From Bacteroidales bacterium (GTDB lineage: Bacteria > Bacteroidota > Bacteroidia > Bacteroidales > JAFGXI01): 64,000 bases of DNA. Under the pieces are notes generated by a model. That model did not search any database and was not told where the DNA came from. It worked only from the letters and a program-made list of their open reading frames with translations. The DNA lies in the NCBI GenBank assembly GCA_016936665.1, contig JAFGXI010000013.1, forward strand, positions 1 through 64,000, in the 5' to 3' direction. Position numbers and translations under genes: made by a program. Positions 1 through 7,757 of the stretch are shown here, in pieces (position 1 is the stretch's first letter; each line of letters opens with the position of its first letter).

Positions 1-1199
1 AATTACAAGACGAAATTTACGAAGCCATAGAAGACGGTATTTTGAGTGGAGTTGGCAATGTGGTTCTTGGAGGTTGCCAAATTGCTCCTTCATTACCTGG
101 CTATTATTCCATAAGCTCAGGTATTATGCTTATTGACGATAAAGTGTGTTTTTACGAAGGTGAAGCTATTGCTGAATTACCAGCTTATTTTAAATTAGAA
201 ATACTCGAGACTGATAATAAACTTTATGCAGATGGTAATTCAAAGCCTACAGAGGTTTGGTATAGAGCCAAACGTTTTACAAGTAATCAAGGAGGGCAAC
301 AGGTCATTATTACCACAACAGGAAGCCCTCGTTTAAAGATTCCTTATACAACTGAAGATGGCAGTTTGTATGGCATACCTAAAAGCGATGCTATAGACTC
401 AAACAGCTCAAAGTATTTAGCAACTTCAAAAGCAGTAAACGATGCTCGCTTATCTGCTATTGCTGCATCTACTTTAAAATACATTAAAGAGAATTTCGAC
501 AGTGGAGAAATAAACCAAAACCTTATTCCTGTTGGTCAGGTTTGGTTAGGCAAAGATGGCAAATTACGAATTTCGAGCACAACCTTACAGTTTCTTGGAG
601 CAATGGACGTGCAGGGAAATATCACATCTGCCAACGATATTAATGGCGTTGACCTTAATGCAGGTAACGATGTAAATGCCGATGTCGATTTAAACGCAGG
701 CAACGATGTCAATGCCAATGGCGATGCTAATATTGGTGGCAGTGCTTTTATTAGCGAAAATGCAGAAGTTGACAATGATATTTCGGCGGGTAATGACATA
801 GAAGCTGTTCGTGATGTAACAGCTGGTAGAAACGTCAATTTTTCAGGGAAAGCCGTTGGAGCTAATGCTCCGAAGCATCTTTGGTATATTGATTTTTCAA
901 GCATTTCGCAAAGCATCTTACAATCTTTAGGTTCTAAGCCTGATACTGGCATTACTTTAAGTTACTATGAGCTTACTGATACAAGTGGAGTGACAGAGGT
1001 TTTTAAAGCATGTCAAATTGATTTTCCTTCACTTCCTGACAATGCAATAGTCATAGTAACACCTTCAGATAGCAGTTACCTAAGTGCCTATGTAAAAAGA
1101 TCAACAAACCAATTAAAGGTGTTTATAAACAAACGGGTTGAAGGTGCAAACAATACAGTATTTACTACTGGTAAATTTTCAATAGCCATTTATTATTAA
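1..1199 (+). CDS. Phage tail fibre/appendage protein, 5' end outside window
   Basis: The reading frame is open to the left edge: codons from base 3 run in frame into the rest, so this is the 3' part of a longer gene and the TTG at 42 is not its start. The visible C-terminal ~399 residues show a head of short beta-rich motifs, a Lys-Tyr-Leu-Ala-Thr segment followed by a short helical stretch (typical of trimeric fibre linkers), then a low-complexity stretch around nt 640-850 with repeated Asn-Ala-Gly-Asn-Asp-Val units, and a C-terminal beta domain. It is the first of six rightward genes with almost no spacing. A role as a trimeric distal tail fibre is inferred from composition and position; I cannot name a family. 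Confidence 0.65.
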   Translation, partial: LQDEIYEAIEDGILSGVGNVVLGGCQIAPSLPGYYSISSGIMLIDDKVCFYEGEAIAELPAYFKLEILETDNKLYADGNSKPTEVWYRAKRFTSNQGGQQVIITTTGSPRLKIPYTTEDGSLYGIPKSDAIDSNSSKYLATSKAVNDARLSAIAASTLKYIKENFDSGEINQNLIPVGQVWLGKDGKLRISSTTLQFLGAMDVQGNITSANDINGVDLNAGNDVNADVDLNAGNDVNANGDANIGGSAFISENAEVDNDISAGNDIEAVRDVTAGRNVNFSGKAVGANAPKHLWYIDFSSISQSILQSLGSKPDTGITLSYYELTDTSGVTEVFKACQIDFPSLPDNAIVIVTPSDSSYLSAYVKRSTNQLKVFINKRVEGANNTVFTTGKFSIAIYY

Positions 1200-1205
1200 T
1201 AGAAT

Positions 1206-1880
1206 ATGATACGATTTAAGAAACTCAGCAACGGAAACGTATTGCTAACAGACGAAAACGGCAATGTAAAACAATCTTACAGTTCGCCTATTAATGTGTT
1301 TAAACATCCATCTAAAGACAATACCATATTGTTGACAGACGATGCTTCTCCTCAGGAAACGCAAAAAGGCCATCATATTAGCTTTGCAAGTATCGATTTA
1401 GCAGGTTGCGAACCAGTTATTACAGCTACAAATATTAACGAACTAATAGAAGTTTTAAGTAACAATTTTTTTTTTCGTAAGCCAGTAACTGGAGGTAGTG
1501 ATAACACTGCTTATCAAGGAGAATTCTTATATAACCAAGATGTGTTATTATTTGATGGAACTGACTTTGCCATACTTTACGAAGGATCATCGCAGCAAAT
1601 AAAGGTGAATAATAAACAAGCTGGATGGTTCGACATTTTTGTTCGCACAACAAAAGGCAGTATTGTCAATTCCGAAGCAACAGATGTTAGCCTTTTCGAA
1701 GGAGAACATTACTTATCATCTTCGGGAAATGCAGATACCAATTTTGCATTAGACAACGCATATGCATCGCATTTGTTCTTTAGAGTGTCTCGCGAATCGG
1801 AATTAGGCAAAGAAGTACTTTGGGGTGAGTTTATGCGTGCAGGAAATGGTATCAATGGTATAATCTATAAAAGCAATTAA
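1206..1880 (+). CDS. Putative phage tail/baseplate appendage protein
   Basis: This 224-residue protein starts 6 nt after the fibre gene and ends 1 nt before the next start. The N-terminal ~25 residues form a short beta motif. There is no signal peptide or membrane segment, and it is rich in Asn, Gly and aromatic residues, as tail proteins often are. A run of ten T (1466-1475) encodes Asn-Phe-Phe-Phe around residue 88 and is a possible slippage site. I do not recognise a named domain. The tail assignment comes from its place between the fibre gene and the beta-helical protein. Confidence 0.55.
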   Translation: MIRFKKLSNGNVLLTDENGNVKQSYSSPINVFKHPSKDNTILLTDDASPQETQKGHHISFASIDLAGCEPVITATNINELIEVLSNNFFFRKPVTGGSDNTAYQGEFLYNQDVLLFDGTDFAILYEGSSQQIKVNNKQAGWFDIFVRTTKGSIVNSEATDVSLFEGEHYLSSSGNADTNFALDNAYASHLFFRVSRESELGKEVLWGEFMRAGNGINGIIYKSN

Positions 1881-1881
1881 A

Positions 1882-2370
1882 ATGATTTATTTAAGATTTA
1901 ACGAATTAGGACATCAGGTTTCTTTTTGCAGTAAGGAATATGATAAAATGACTGGAGCAACCTATTACGAAGCTCCTAAAGGCTTCGACCCACATTTGCA
2001 TATTGCGAGCTTGCAAGAGGGAAAACTAACATACGAACTTTTAACTCCTAAAGCATTGCATTCCGAAGATGAGTTGGCTAAAAGGCAAATTCGCTCTGCA
2101 TATACCAAGCACGAAACCAATGGTAAAGATTACTTCGATGAAATGCGTGCGAATTTAGTTCTAGCCTACAAGCAAAAACAATACACTTTCGATGAGATTA
2201 TCGAGATTGACCATAAAATGAAAGAAGTTAAGGCTTTACTACGTTCAGGTGACTGGGCATCTGCTTTAAGCGTAACCAATACAATTGTGCCTTCAGGTGC
2301 ATTAACAAGTGGATACATTGATAAGGTTAAAACTGACATTAATACATACATTCAAAACAACTATTCATAA
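1882..2370 (+). CDS. Hypothetical phage tail-module protein (possible fibre assembly or accessory protein)
   Basis: This 162-residue soluble protein is packed between tail genes (1 nt after the previous stop; its stop overlaps the next start by 1 nt). The N-terminal ~60 residues look like a small beta domain. From residue ~65 it is mostly charged and helical, with alternating Lys and Glu. Small helical proteins next to fibre genes are often fibre chaperones or caps, but no diagnostic motif is visible, so this role is only a guess from position. Confidence 0.5.
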   Translation: MIYLRFNELGHQVSFCSKEYDKMTGATYYEAPKGFDPHLHIASLQEGKLTYELLTPKALHSEDELAKRQIRSAYTKHETNGKDYFDEMRANLVLAYKQKQYTFDEIIEIDHKMKEVKALLRSGDWASALSVTNTIVPSGALTSGYIDKVKTDINTYIQNNYS

Positions 2371-3779
2371 TGGACTATCAAGAGGTATTAGACAGAATTG
2401 ACTCTGTTATCTACGAAAACGATAACGAAGAAATAACAGCCGAATTAAGCAATCCTTTACTAAAGGATATTGTTAATTATGTGAATGTAGTTCCCACTGG
2501 TATTTTAATAGTTGACCCTATAAATGGAGACGATGCTAAGGCTACATTCGATAAAAGGTTTGCTTTTAGAACTGCTGAAGGTGCTGTTAAATTTGCAGTA
2601 TCAGGCAACCTTATTATTTTTTCTTCAGGAGACTATGACTACAAAAAAGGCAACTGGGCAAAGCAAGGGGTGTATTATCACTTTATGCCAGGTGCAAGAA
2701 TTATTATTCGAGATGATGGAGACAGGCCTTTCAATTTTGAGTGGGGAGGTATTATCAGTATTACAGGGCATCTTCAGATATTTGGCAAAGAAGGATACAA
2801 TGGTTCCGTAAATGCCTTGAACTTTCCTATCAACATATATAACCAAACAACAGACAGGGCTATTGTTCATTTAGAACTGGACGAAGTAACAGCACATCTT
2901 GGAGGTGTAAGCATTCGTGGCAATATAGAGCGTTCTTATTTTAAAGCTCGTAAAATTGCAGGCATGGTCGATAATGCAGGATTTCAGCATATCGTAACAT
3001 CGGGCAATCATTTCTTCGAAGTAGAGCACTTAGATGTTTCTAGAGGAAATATATGGGCAGGCACCAATGGTTATTACTTCAGTAGTCCTACAAAAACAGA
3101 TGTATGCTACATAGGTGGTCGAATAAAACTAATGACTATAGAAAACAATACAACACTGTGGAATGCAGGCATACGCTGCGATTATAACGATACAGGAAGC
3201 TATCACGACAGCAAGCGAGTAGACATAAAAGTGGATAGAACCGAGATAACTGCCGATGTTGACAATGTATGTACGGCTTTCTACCAAAATCGATGGGCAG
3301 GCACTATCAATATAGAATTTGGTAGTATTACATGTAAGAATCGAGCTGTTGCTGTTAACCTTAACGATGCGTATTATTGGGAAAGCAAAACTAAGCTTGT
3401 TATACATGAATTGATATCTGAAAATAGAGCCATAAAGCTTAATTTACATACCAATACCGAATTTGATATAGACATTAAAAACGCTTATCAAAAAGCATCT
3501 GCCTCCAGTAATTTTATAGAAATTAATACTTATGCTACAGATGCAGGTTTTCTTAAATTAAGAGGTAGGATTAAGAACGATAATGGCGATGGTATTAACA
3601 TTACAAAAACCATTAAGTCGATAGACATTGACCAAATGATAATTGAGTGTTCAGGAGACTATTCTATTATTTGTGATACTCCATCTCAAGAACTAAGATT
3701 ACTCAACCACATTTCTACAAATAAACCATTCAAAAATATTATTAACACAGTTGCAAATGCAACTATATACGACTTATAA
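2370..3779 (+). CDS. Phage tail spike-like protein with right-handed beta-helix
   Basis: This 469-residue protein has, after an N-terminal head of about 50 residues, a long run of short beta-strand rungs with repeated Ile/Val-x-Ile patterns, Gly-Asn turns and Asn ladders (roughly residues 55-460). This is the signature of a pectate-lyase-like parallel beta-helix, as in tail spikes that bind or cleave surface polysaccharide. No catalytic residues can be assigned by eye. It has no signal peptide, consistent with a virion protein. It is the likely receptor-binding or depolymerising appendage of the phage. The fold is inferred from sequence pattern, not from a database match. Confidence 0.6.
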   Translation: MDYQEVLDRIDSVIYENDNEEITAELSNPLLKDIVNYVNVVPTGILIVDPINGDDAKATFDKRFAFRTAEGAVKFAVSGNLIIFSSGDYDYKKGNWAKQGVYYHFMPGARIIIRDDGDRPFNFEWGGIISITGHLQIFGKEGYNGSVNALNFPINIYNQTTDRAIVHLELDEVTAHLGGVSIRGNIERSYFKARKIAGMVDNAGFQHIVTSGNHFFEVEHLDVSRGNIWAGTNGYYFSSPTKTDVCYIGGRIKLMTIENNTTLWNAGIRCDYNDTGSYHDSKRVDIKVDRTEITADVDNVCTAFYQNRWAGTINIEFGSITCKNRAVAVNLNDAYYWESKTKLVIHELISENRAIKLNLHTNTEFDIDIKNAYQKASASSNFIEINTYATDAGFLKLRGRIKNDNGDGINITKTIKSIDIDQMIIECSGDYSIICDTPSQELRLLNHISTNKPFKNIINTVANATIYDL

Positions 3780-3782
3780 GAT

Positions 3783-4331
3783 ATGATACAATTTGCAAAT
3801 GTAGAGTTGCCAACACTAAGCGATGACGGCAACGGAATGCCAAAAGAGGACATACAAATCAATGTATTAGACCCGATGTCTTCAAGATACAAAACACTAC
3901 TTTTCTCTGAATTAATCGAAGATGAGAAAGCCACACTTGTTGCTTACTACAACTTGATGCGAAACAAACTGGAGGAAGGTGCTATTGTAGTTCAAATAGG
4001 ATTGGCAGACAAGGTTCTTTCTTTAAAGAACTCCTATACTCGTGACGAATCAGGAACAAAACAAGCTTTGCCTTCAGGAACAGAAATGCCATTGGTATTT
4101 GAGGTGCCTAAAGTCGACTTCGAAAACAAACCTGAAGTATTACAGTTTGTAGCAAAAACAGGAGAGGAAATATCCGATGCCGACAGAACTCAGTTGCAAA
4201 AGGTCGGATTAAACATCATTAAAGGCAGCACTTGGGACGAAATGGTATGGCAAGAGGTTCTTGCAGCACCTGTTAGACTTACAGTTAATTTGCCTGAAGC
4301 ATTAGGCGTAAAATCAATCATTATAAACTAA
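3783..4331 (+). CDS. Hypothetical phage tail-module protein
   Basis: This 182-residue acidic soluble protein starts 4 nt after the beta-helix gene and ends 6 nt before the small membrane protein gene, so it is in the same transcript. It opens with beta-forming residues, followed by a helical section near residues 42-65 and a beta-rich remainder. No known domain is evident. Its position among appendage genes suggests a structural or assembly role. Confidence 0.5.
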   Translation: MIQFANVELPTLSDDGNGMPKEDIQINVLDPMSSRYKTLLFSELIEDEKATLVAYYNLMRNKLEEGAIVVQIGLADKVLSLKNSYTRDESGTKQALPSGTEMPLVFEVPKVDFENKPEVLQFVAKTGEEISDADRTQLQKVGLNIIKGSTWDEMVWQEVLAAPVRLTVNLPEALGVKSIIIN

Positions 4332-4336
4332 ACATT

Positions 4337-4711
4337 ATGAAAGGACTATTGTTATTTATAGTTGCCCTACTATTAGCCATATTATTTTTGCCTTTAGGCA
4401 TACTGTATGCTTTGGTAGTGCTTTGGGCTAAAGCCAATTTTAAGACTTGGTTAATTCGGATTGGAGATTACTTTTTTGTATTAGCCATTGCTATCGACCA
4501 AATGGGCAATGTGATTATGATGGAGCTGTTTAACGATATTATGATTACTAAGCAAGGCTACCAATTTGGCAAGGAAGATGAAACCATTAGCTCGGTGCTT
4601 GGAAAGAACCAACTTAACGGCTCTTTAAAAGGTGCAGGAAAGCTGCTTAATTGGCTTTTAAATAAACTCGACCCTAACCACTCTGTAAAGAGCATTGAAA
4701 CGCATGTATAA
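4337..4711 (+). CDS. Small phage membrane protein, last gene of the late operon
   Basis: This 124-residue protein has an N-terminal hydrophobic segment (residues 3-30) and a second hydrophobic stretch near 38-62. A soluble C-terminus follows with a Gly-x-x-Asp-Glu-Thr-Ile-Ser-Ser-Val-Leu-Gly-Lys-Asn motif and an ending in Asp-Pro-Asn-His...Lys-Ser-Ile. I recall similar C-termini in small membrane proteins encoded near lysis or tail genes of other phages (from memory, unverified). It may be a holin-like or membrane-associated lysis factor, but function is not established. It is the last gene before the terminator at 4713-4740. Confidence 0.5.
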   Translation: MKGLLLFIVALLLAILFLPLGILYALVVLWAKANFKTWLIRIGDYFFVLAIAIDQMGNVIMMELFNDIMITKQGYQFGKEDETISSVLGKNQLNGSLKGAGKLLNWLLNKLDPNHSVKSIETHV

Positions 4712-4712
4712 T

Positions 4713-4740
4713 AAAAAAGCCCCAGTTAAGGGGCTTTTTA
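4713..4740. terminator. Bidirectional rho-independent terminator between tail operon and OB-fold gene
   Basis: A hairpin with arms aagcccc/ggggctt (4717-4736) is flanked by an A-run on the left and a T-run on the right, so it can stop the rightward tail transcript and the leftward OB-fold gene transcript. A near-identical hairpin recurs at 16213-16238. Confidence 0.85.
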
Positions 4741-4765
4741 CTTGAGGGAATCTAAATTGCCTGAA

Positions 4766-5284
4766 TTATTTTTTAAGTTCTTTTAACTGCTCTTTTAATG
4801 CAGGAACATCGTAAACCAACTCACAGTCCTCTGCCATTACATACATCATCTTGCTAAAAATCTTGCCTTTTACAACAACTTCATTCCCTTTTTTTAGTTC
4901 AGCAAGTTGCTTTGTTTTGTTTTTGTCAAACATACATTGAACAGAGCCCATGCCTCGGCTATTTCCTATAACAATATATGGTTTACCCATAATATCTTTT
5001 CCTACATCTTTTACAAATCCTTTAATATGATACACTTTACCTTTAAAGTCTTCCTCTGCTTTTATGCTGTTCTCATCAAATTGTTTAAGAATATTGTCGG
5101 CAGACCATGTATAATCCGTCTGATACTTAATTTGTTCTTCGAGTTTAGCTATTTTTTCCTCTTTAGTAAGTTCCTTTTGCGGCTCAACAGGTTCTGACTC
5201 ACTATTGACACCAATAATAAATACAACGACCACAAGACCTATAATTACAAGTATTGTGATAAAAAGTCCTTTTAAAAATTTCAT
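4766..5284 (-). CDS. Membrane-anchored OB-fold (tRNA_anti-like) protein, likely prophage moron
   Basis: This 172-residue protein has an N-terminal hydrophobic helix (residues 7-27), a charged coiled-coil linker (about 37-55), and a C-terminal domain (about 65-155) with the strand pattern of tRNA_anti-like/OB-fold proteins, containing a Gly-Lys-Val-Tyr-x-Ile-Lys-Gly motif and a terminal Gly-x-x-Val-x-Val-Lys-Gly strand. It has its own promoter-like -7 element (5312-5319) and lies between two terminators, antisense to the tail operon, so it is a separate transcription unit. This isolated layout is typical of lysogenic-conversion genes. A function in the lysogen, such as envelope protection or exclusion, is inferred only from context. 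Confidence 0.65.
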   Translation of the reverse strand: MKFLKGLFITILVIIGLVVVVFIIGVNSESEPVEPQKELTKEEKIAKLEEQIKYQTDYTWSADNILKQFDENSIKAEEDFKGKVYHIKGFVKDVGKDIMGKPYIVIGNSRGMGSVQCMFDKNKTKQLAELKKGNEVVVKGKIFSKMMYVMAEDCELVYDVPALKEQLKELKK

Positions 5285-5311
5285 ATTTTTTGCTTTGGTT
5301 TGTTAATAATT

Positions 5312-5319
5312 CAAAGATA
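5312..5319 (-). promoter_or_regulatory. Candidate -7 element (TATCTTTG) of the OB-fold gene
   Basis: The sequence matches the Bacteroidota -7 consensus TAnnTTTG on the minus strand, 28 bp upstream of the ATG at 5284. It lies just past the terminator that ends the early operon. No convincing -33 element is seen at the usual spacing. Confidence 0.45.
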
Positions 5320-5346
5320 AAAAAACCTCCCCAATCGGGGAGGCAC
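5318..5346 (-). terminator. Terminator of the leftward early operon
   Basis: A hairpin with arms cctcccc/ggggagg (5326-5343) is followed on the minus strand by a run of seven T. It lies just downstream of the last early gene (stop at 5395) and insulates the OB-fold gene from early transcription. Confidence 0.8.
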
Positions 5347-5394
5347 TTTTGACACTTATTTTGATTGTAGCAACCCGTTGCCGAGTAGGGATAT

Positions 5395-5583
5395 CTAAAG
5401 TTTTCGGAATAAATCACGCAATTGTATCAGCCAGTAGATGTCTTCGGCTTCCATTTCCAGTGGCGTTACAGCTTCTTTTTGCTCCATAGTAGCCTGTGCA
5501 TAGCGCAGGGCGGTTTCGTTAAGCCTATCGGCCATTTCTGTATTGCTTATGTACTTATTAAACTCTTTTAATTGCTCTTCCAT
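5395..5583 (-). CDS. Small hypothetical protein, last early-operon gene
   Basis: This 62-residue, acidic, entirely helical protein has its ATG overlapping the stop codon of the antirepressor gene (TAATG), so the two are translationally coupled. No domain is recognised. It is the distal gene before the early terminator. Confidence 0.55.
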   Translation of the reverse strand: MEEQLKEFNKYISNTEMADRLNETALRYAQATMEQKEAVTPLEMEAEDIYWLIQLRDLFRKL

Positions 5584-6290
5584 TAGGCCTGCCCTCCAAA
5601 ATTAAGTTGTAGTTGGCGTGTACCATTAAGCTTGCGAGAACCGCCTAACATTAAATGCACGCCCAATTCGTTGGTAAACCAAGCTGGGTGCGTATTGCCA
5701 AAGAGCCAAACCTTTTTAGCCAAAGTTTGTAAGGCATTCAGCTTTTTGGCCACTTGGTTACTGCCTGTTTTGGCATGTATAGCAGCATTAACATCGTTTA
5801 CACTAGCCCAAAGCATACCATCTATCTCTATTATGCGTACATGGTAGCCGTTTATTTCTCTGGTATAAAAAGGAATGTCGCGAGCATCTATATAATCTTG
5901 CTTTTGCCCATGGCTATTATTGCCATAATAACCTTTTTTGCGAATAGTTGGTAATACCTCAGAAGTAACCCATTTTCTAAAACTCTTAGCTTCGGGTTTG
6001 TTGCTCCTAAGTATAAGAGCATACATGCCACTCTCACTTACCAACCACATTTTGCGTTTCTGACCTGACCCCACTAAAGTTTGGGTTAGCTTTTCGTCTT
6101 CGTCTAAACCTTTGAGTGCCATATTGGTATCTTTTAGCCCTAAAGCATCACAGATATCTTTAGCAACCATCCAAGGTTCTTGGTTAATACTTAAACTTCT
6201 GATTTCTGTCTGACTTTCGGAGTAGTTAAAAGTCATCACTTCGCAAGGCTCGTTTTGGCTCCGAGCTTGAGCTTTTTCTTTTGCATTCAT
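5583..6290 (-). CDS. Bro-N domain antirepressor-like protein
   Basis: The N-terminal domain (about residues 20-125) matches the Bro-N/phage antirepressor pattern: a Trp-Met-Val-Ala-Lys-Asp-Ile-Cys-Asp-Ala-Leu-Gly-Leu core, then Gly-Met-Tyr-Ala-Leu-Ile and a Phe-Arg-Lys-Trp-Val segment ending in Glu-Val-Leu-Pro-Thr-Ile-Arg-Lys-Gly-Tyr-Tyr. The C-terminal ~100 residues form a second domain of unknown type. The ATG at 6290 is preferred over a GTG at 6317 that would add nine residues. Such proteins usually counter phage repressors; here it may act on the S24 repressor at 15299. It is preceded by a large inverted repeat (6331-6440). Confidence 0.8.
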   Translation of the reverse strand: MNAKEKAQARSQNEPCEVMTFNYSESQTEIRSLSINQEPWMVAKDICDALGLKDTNMALKGLDEDEKLTQTLVGSGQKRKMWLVSESGMYALILRSNKPEAKSFRKWVTSEVLPTIRKKGYYGNNSHGQKQDYIDARDIPFYTREINGYHVRIIEIDGMLWASVNDVNAAIHAKTGSNQVAKKLNALQTLAKKVWLFGNTHPAWFTNELGVHLMLGGSRKLNGTRQLQLNFGGQA

Positions 6291-6330
6291 TTTCAACGGT
6301 TTAAATGTATGCGGCACATCCCCTTAGAGC

Positions 6331-6440
6331 CGTTGACAAATCCGAGAATTTGAACGTCAGCCTTTCGGTATAGACACCCTTAGAGATGCACCTTATCGTA
6401 ATAAATAAAATTTCGAGATTGCTCTCGGAACTTGTCAACG
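6331..6440. repeat. Large inverted repeat in the leader of the antirepressor gene
   Basis: The arm at 6331-6347 (cgttgacaaatccgaga) is matched by the reverse complement of 6423-6440 (tctcggaacttgtcaacg), with about 15 of 17 paired positions and a 75-bp loop. A second motif, cccttagag, occurs twice in direct orientation (6321-6329 and 6377-6385). This is the only sizeable non-coding gap inside the early operon. It could be a structured leader or paired binding sites controlling the antirepressor. Confidence 0.5.
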
Positions 6441-6479
6441 ATACAAACATACAAATAATTTTTTTAATTGGAGAGTTTT

Positions 6480-6698
6480 TTATTTAAACTTTCCTTTCTT
6501 ATCTACTCGTTTGCACAGCCTGTAAACAAATGTTGTTTTATCTTTTTTTCTAAGGCCTTTTAGTATTCGCCTGGCCTTCCAGTATCCGAATATTTTCCAA
6601 GAGGCTTGTTTGTCGCCATGTTGGGCTTTCCATTGCAGTATAGCAATGCTGCCATCTTTTTTTTTTGTTTCGATGTAATAATACTTTTCTTTGCTCAT
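6480..6698 (-). CDS. Small basic hypothetical phage protein
   Basis: This 72-residue, very basic protein (many Lys and Arg) has its ATG overlapping the stop of the upstream gene by 4 nt (ATGA arrangement). A run of ten A on the coding strand (6657-6666) encodes Lys-Lys-Lys near residue 12 and is a possible slippage site. Charge suggests nucleic-acid binding, but no domain is recognised. Confidence 0.5.
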   Translation of the reverse strand: MSKEKYYYIETKKKDGSIAILQWKAQHGDKQASWKIFGYWKARRILKGLRKKDKTTFVYRLCKRVDKKGKFK

Positions 6699-7255
6699 TT
6701 CTGTTGTTTTTTAATAGTTTCTGTATAATACCTACTGTGAGCTTCTCTGTTTTTGCTTATATTTTCCAACTCTTTAGAGCTTTGCCTCTGTCCAAATGTT
6801 TGTCTGTATCCATTTTTAGCATCCATATTAATATTATGTTGTAGCACTGCTTCGCATCTATTTTCAAAATGCTCTTCTAATGACAATAAGATTTTGTTAA
6901 CGTTCAGTTTTCCGTAGTTTTTGCTTCGCTTTATTTTTCTGCAAACCAAATACACATCTTCAATACTGATGTTTGCCATAAGAGAACTGCTTATTTCGGC
7001 AGTAATCTCTTGTATATGTTCCGGGCTAAGTTCGTTGTTGAAGCTATGCGATAAGTCAGCCAACACCATAGCTGTTACTTTTTCGGCTTTTTCTTCTCCA
7101 TATACCTTTTTAAGCGAGCCAATGGACGGATAACCTGTTTTCACGATTTTATCGAGCGATAGGCTCGAAAATTGGCGAATTAAGTCGACCTTAGAGGCTC
7201 CTTCCAATCTCATCTGCATAATTCCCTTGACCTGTTTTGCTGGCAGTGTTGTCAT
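6695..7255 (-). CDS. Hypothetical early phage protein, replication-accessory-like
   Basis: This 186-residue helical protein contains a central segment (about residues 50-130) with a Tyr-Gly-Glu-Glu-Lys-x-x-x-x-Val motif, an acidic helix and a Tyr-Gly-Lys-Leu-x-x-x-Lys-Ile-Leu motif. That pattern recalls a domain frequent in Bacteroidota plasmid and phage proteins (from memory, unverified). The ATG at 7255 lies inside the upstream gene and overlaps it by 65 nt; an internal ATG at 7213 would shorten the overlap. The function is unknown. Confidence 0.55.
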   Translation of the reverse strand: MTTLPAKQVKGIMQMRLEGASKVDLIRQFSSLSLDKIVKTGYPSIGSLKKVYGEEKAEKVTAMVLADLSHSFNNELSPEHIQEITAEISSSLMANISIEDVYLVCRKIKRSKNYGKLNVNKILLSLEEHFENRCEAVLQHNINMDAKNGYRQTFGQRQSSKELENISKNREAHSRYYTETIKKQQK

Positions 7256-7742
7256 CTTGCAATTGTCTTAAAATGATGTTAATATTCGAGTTGATTTGTC
7301 TCAGTTCCATTTGCTTAGCGTAAAAGTCTTCTAAAGAACCCCACTTATTAAATATGGCTTGCCATGTTGCCAGTGCCTCTTCATCGGTAGCACTAATATC
7401 TGTCAGGTGCTTAATAATCTGTTTTAAAGCTTTGCCTTCAGTTGCACCAAATTTAGGCTTGATATTGCCGTTCATGCGTTCGTAGAACTCAAAATAAGCC
7501 ATATTGAACAAGGAAAACAGATTGTTGGGCTTGCTTTCCTTTTCAATGCTTACACCGCCAAAGTTGCCCATTTGGTTAAGTTCCTCCTCACGTCTTGGAA
7601 CTAAGGTCATTAGTTTGGCTCTTTGCTCATCGGACATCTTTTGCCGTTTGGCTTCCATCTTATAGAACCGCCCGCTTTTGTAGGTAATCTTAAAAACGGC
7701 ATCGGCTCCTTTGCTTGTTATGTTTAAAATATAATGGTTCAT
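7191..7742 (-). CDS. Hypothetical early phage protein
   Basis: The protein is 183 residues from the ATG at 7742; the frame extends upstream only to a TTG. The N-terminal ~45 residues look like a small beta domain with basic residues, followed by helices including a Leu-Phe-x-x-Phe-x-x-Ala-Tyr-Phe-Glu-Phe segment and a long C-terminal helical region. Its 3' end overlaps the next gene by 65 nt. It lies directly after the gp16-like gene, so a regulatory or DNA-metabolism role is plausible but not shown. Confidence 0.55.
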   Translation of the reverse strand: MNHYILNITSKGADAVFKITYKSGRFYKMEAKRQKMSDEQRAKLMTLVPRREEELNQMGNFGGVSIEKESKPNNLFSLFNMAYFEFYERMNGNIKPKFGATEGKALKQIIKHLTDISATDEEALATWQAIFNKWGSLEDFYAKQMELRQINSNINIILRQLQDDNTASKTGQGNYADEIGRSL

Positions 7743-7757
7743 TGTAATTGTCAATTA

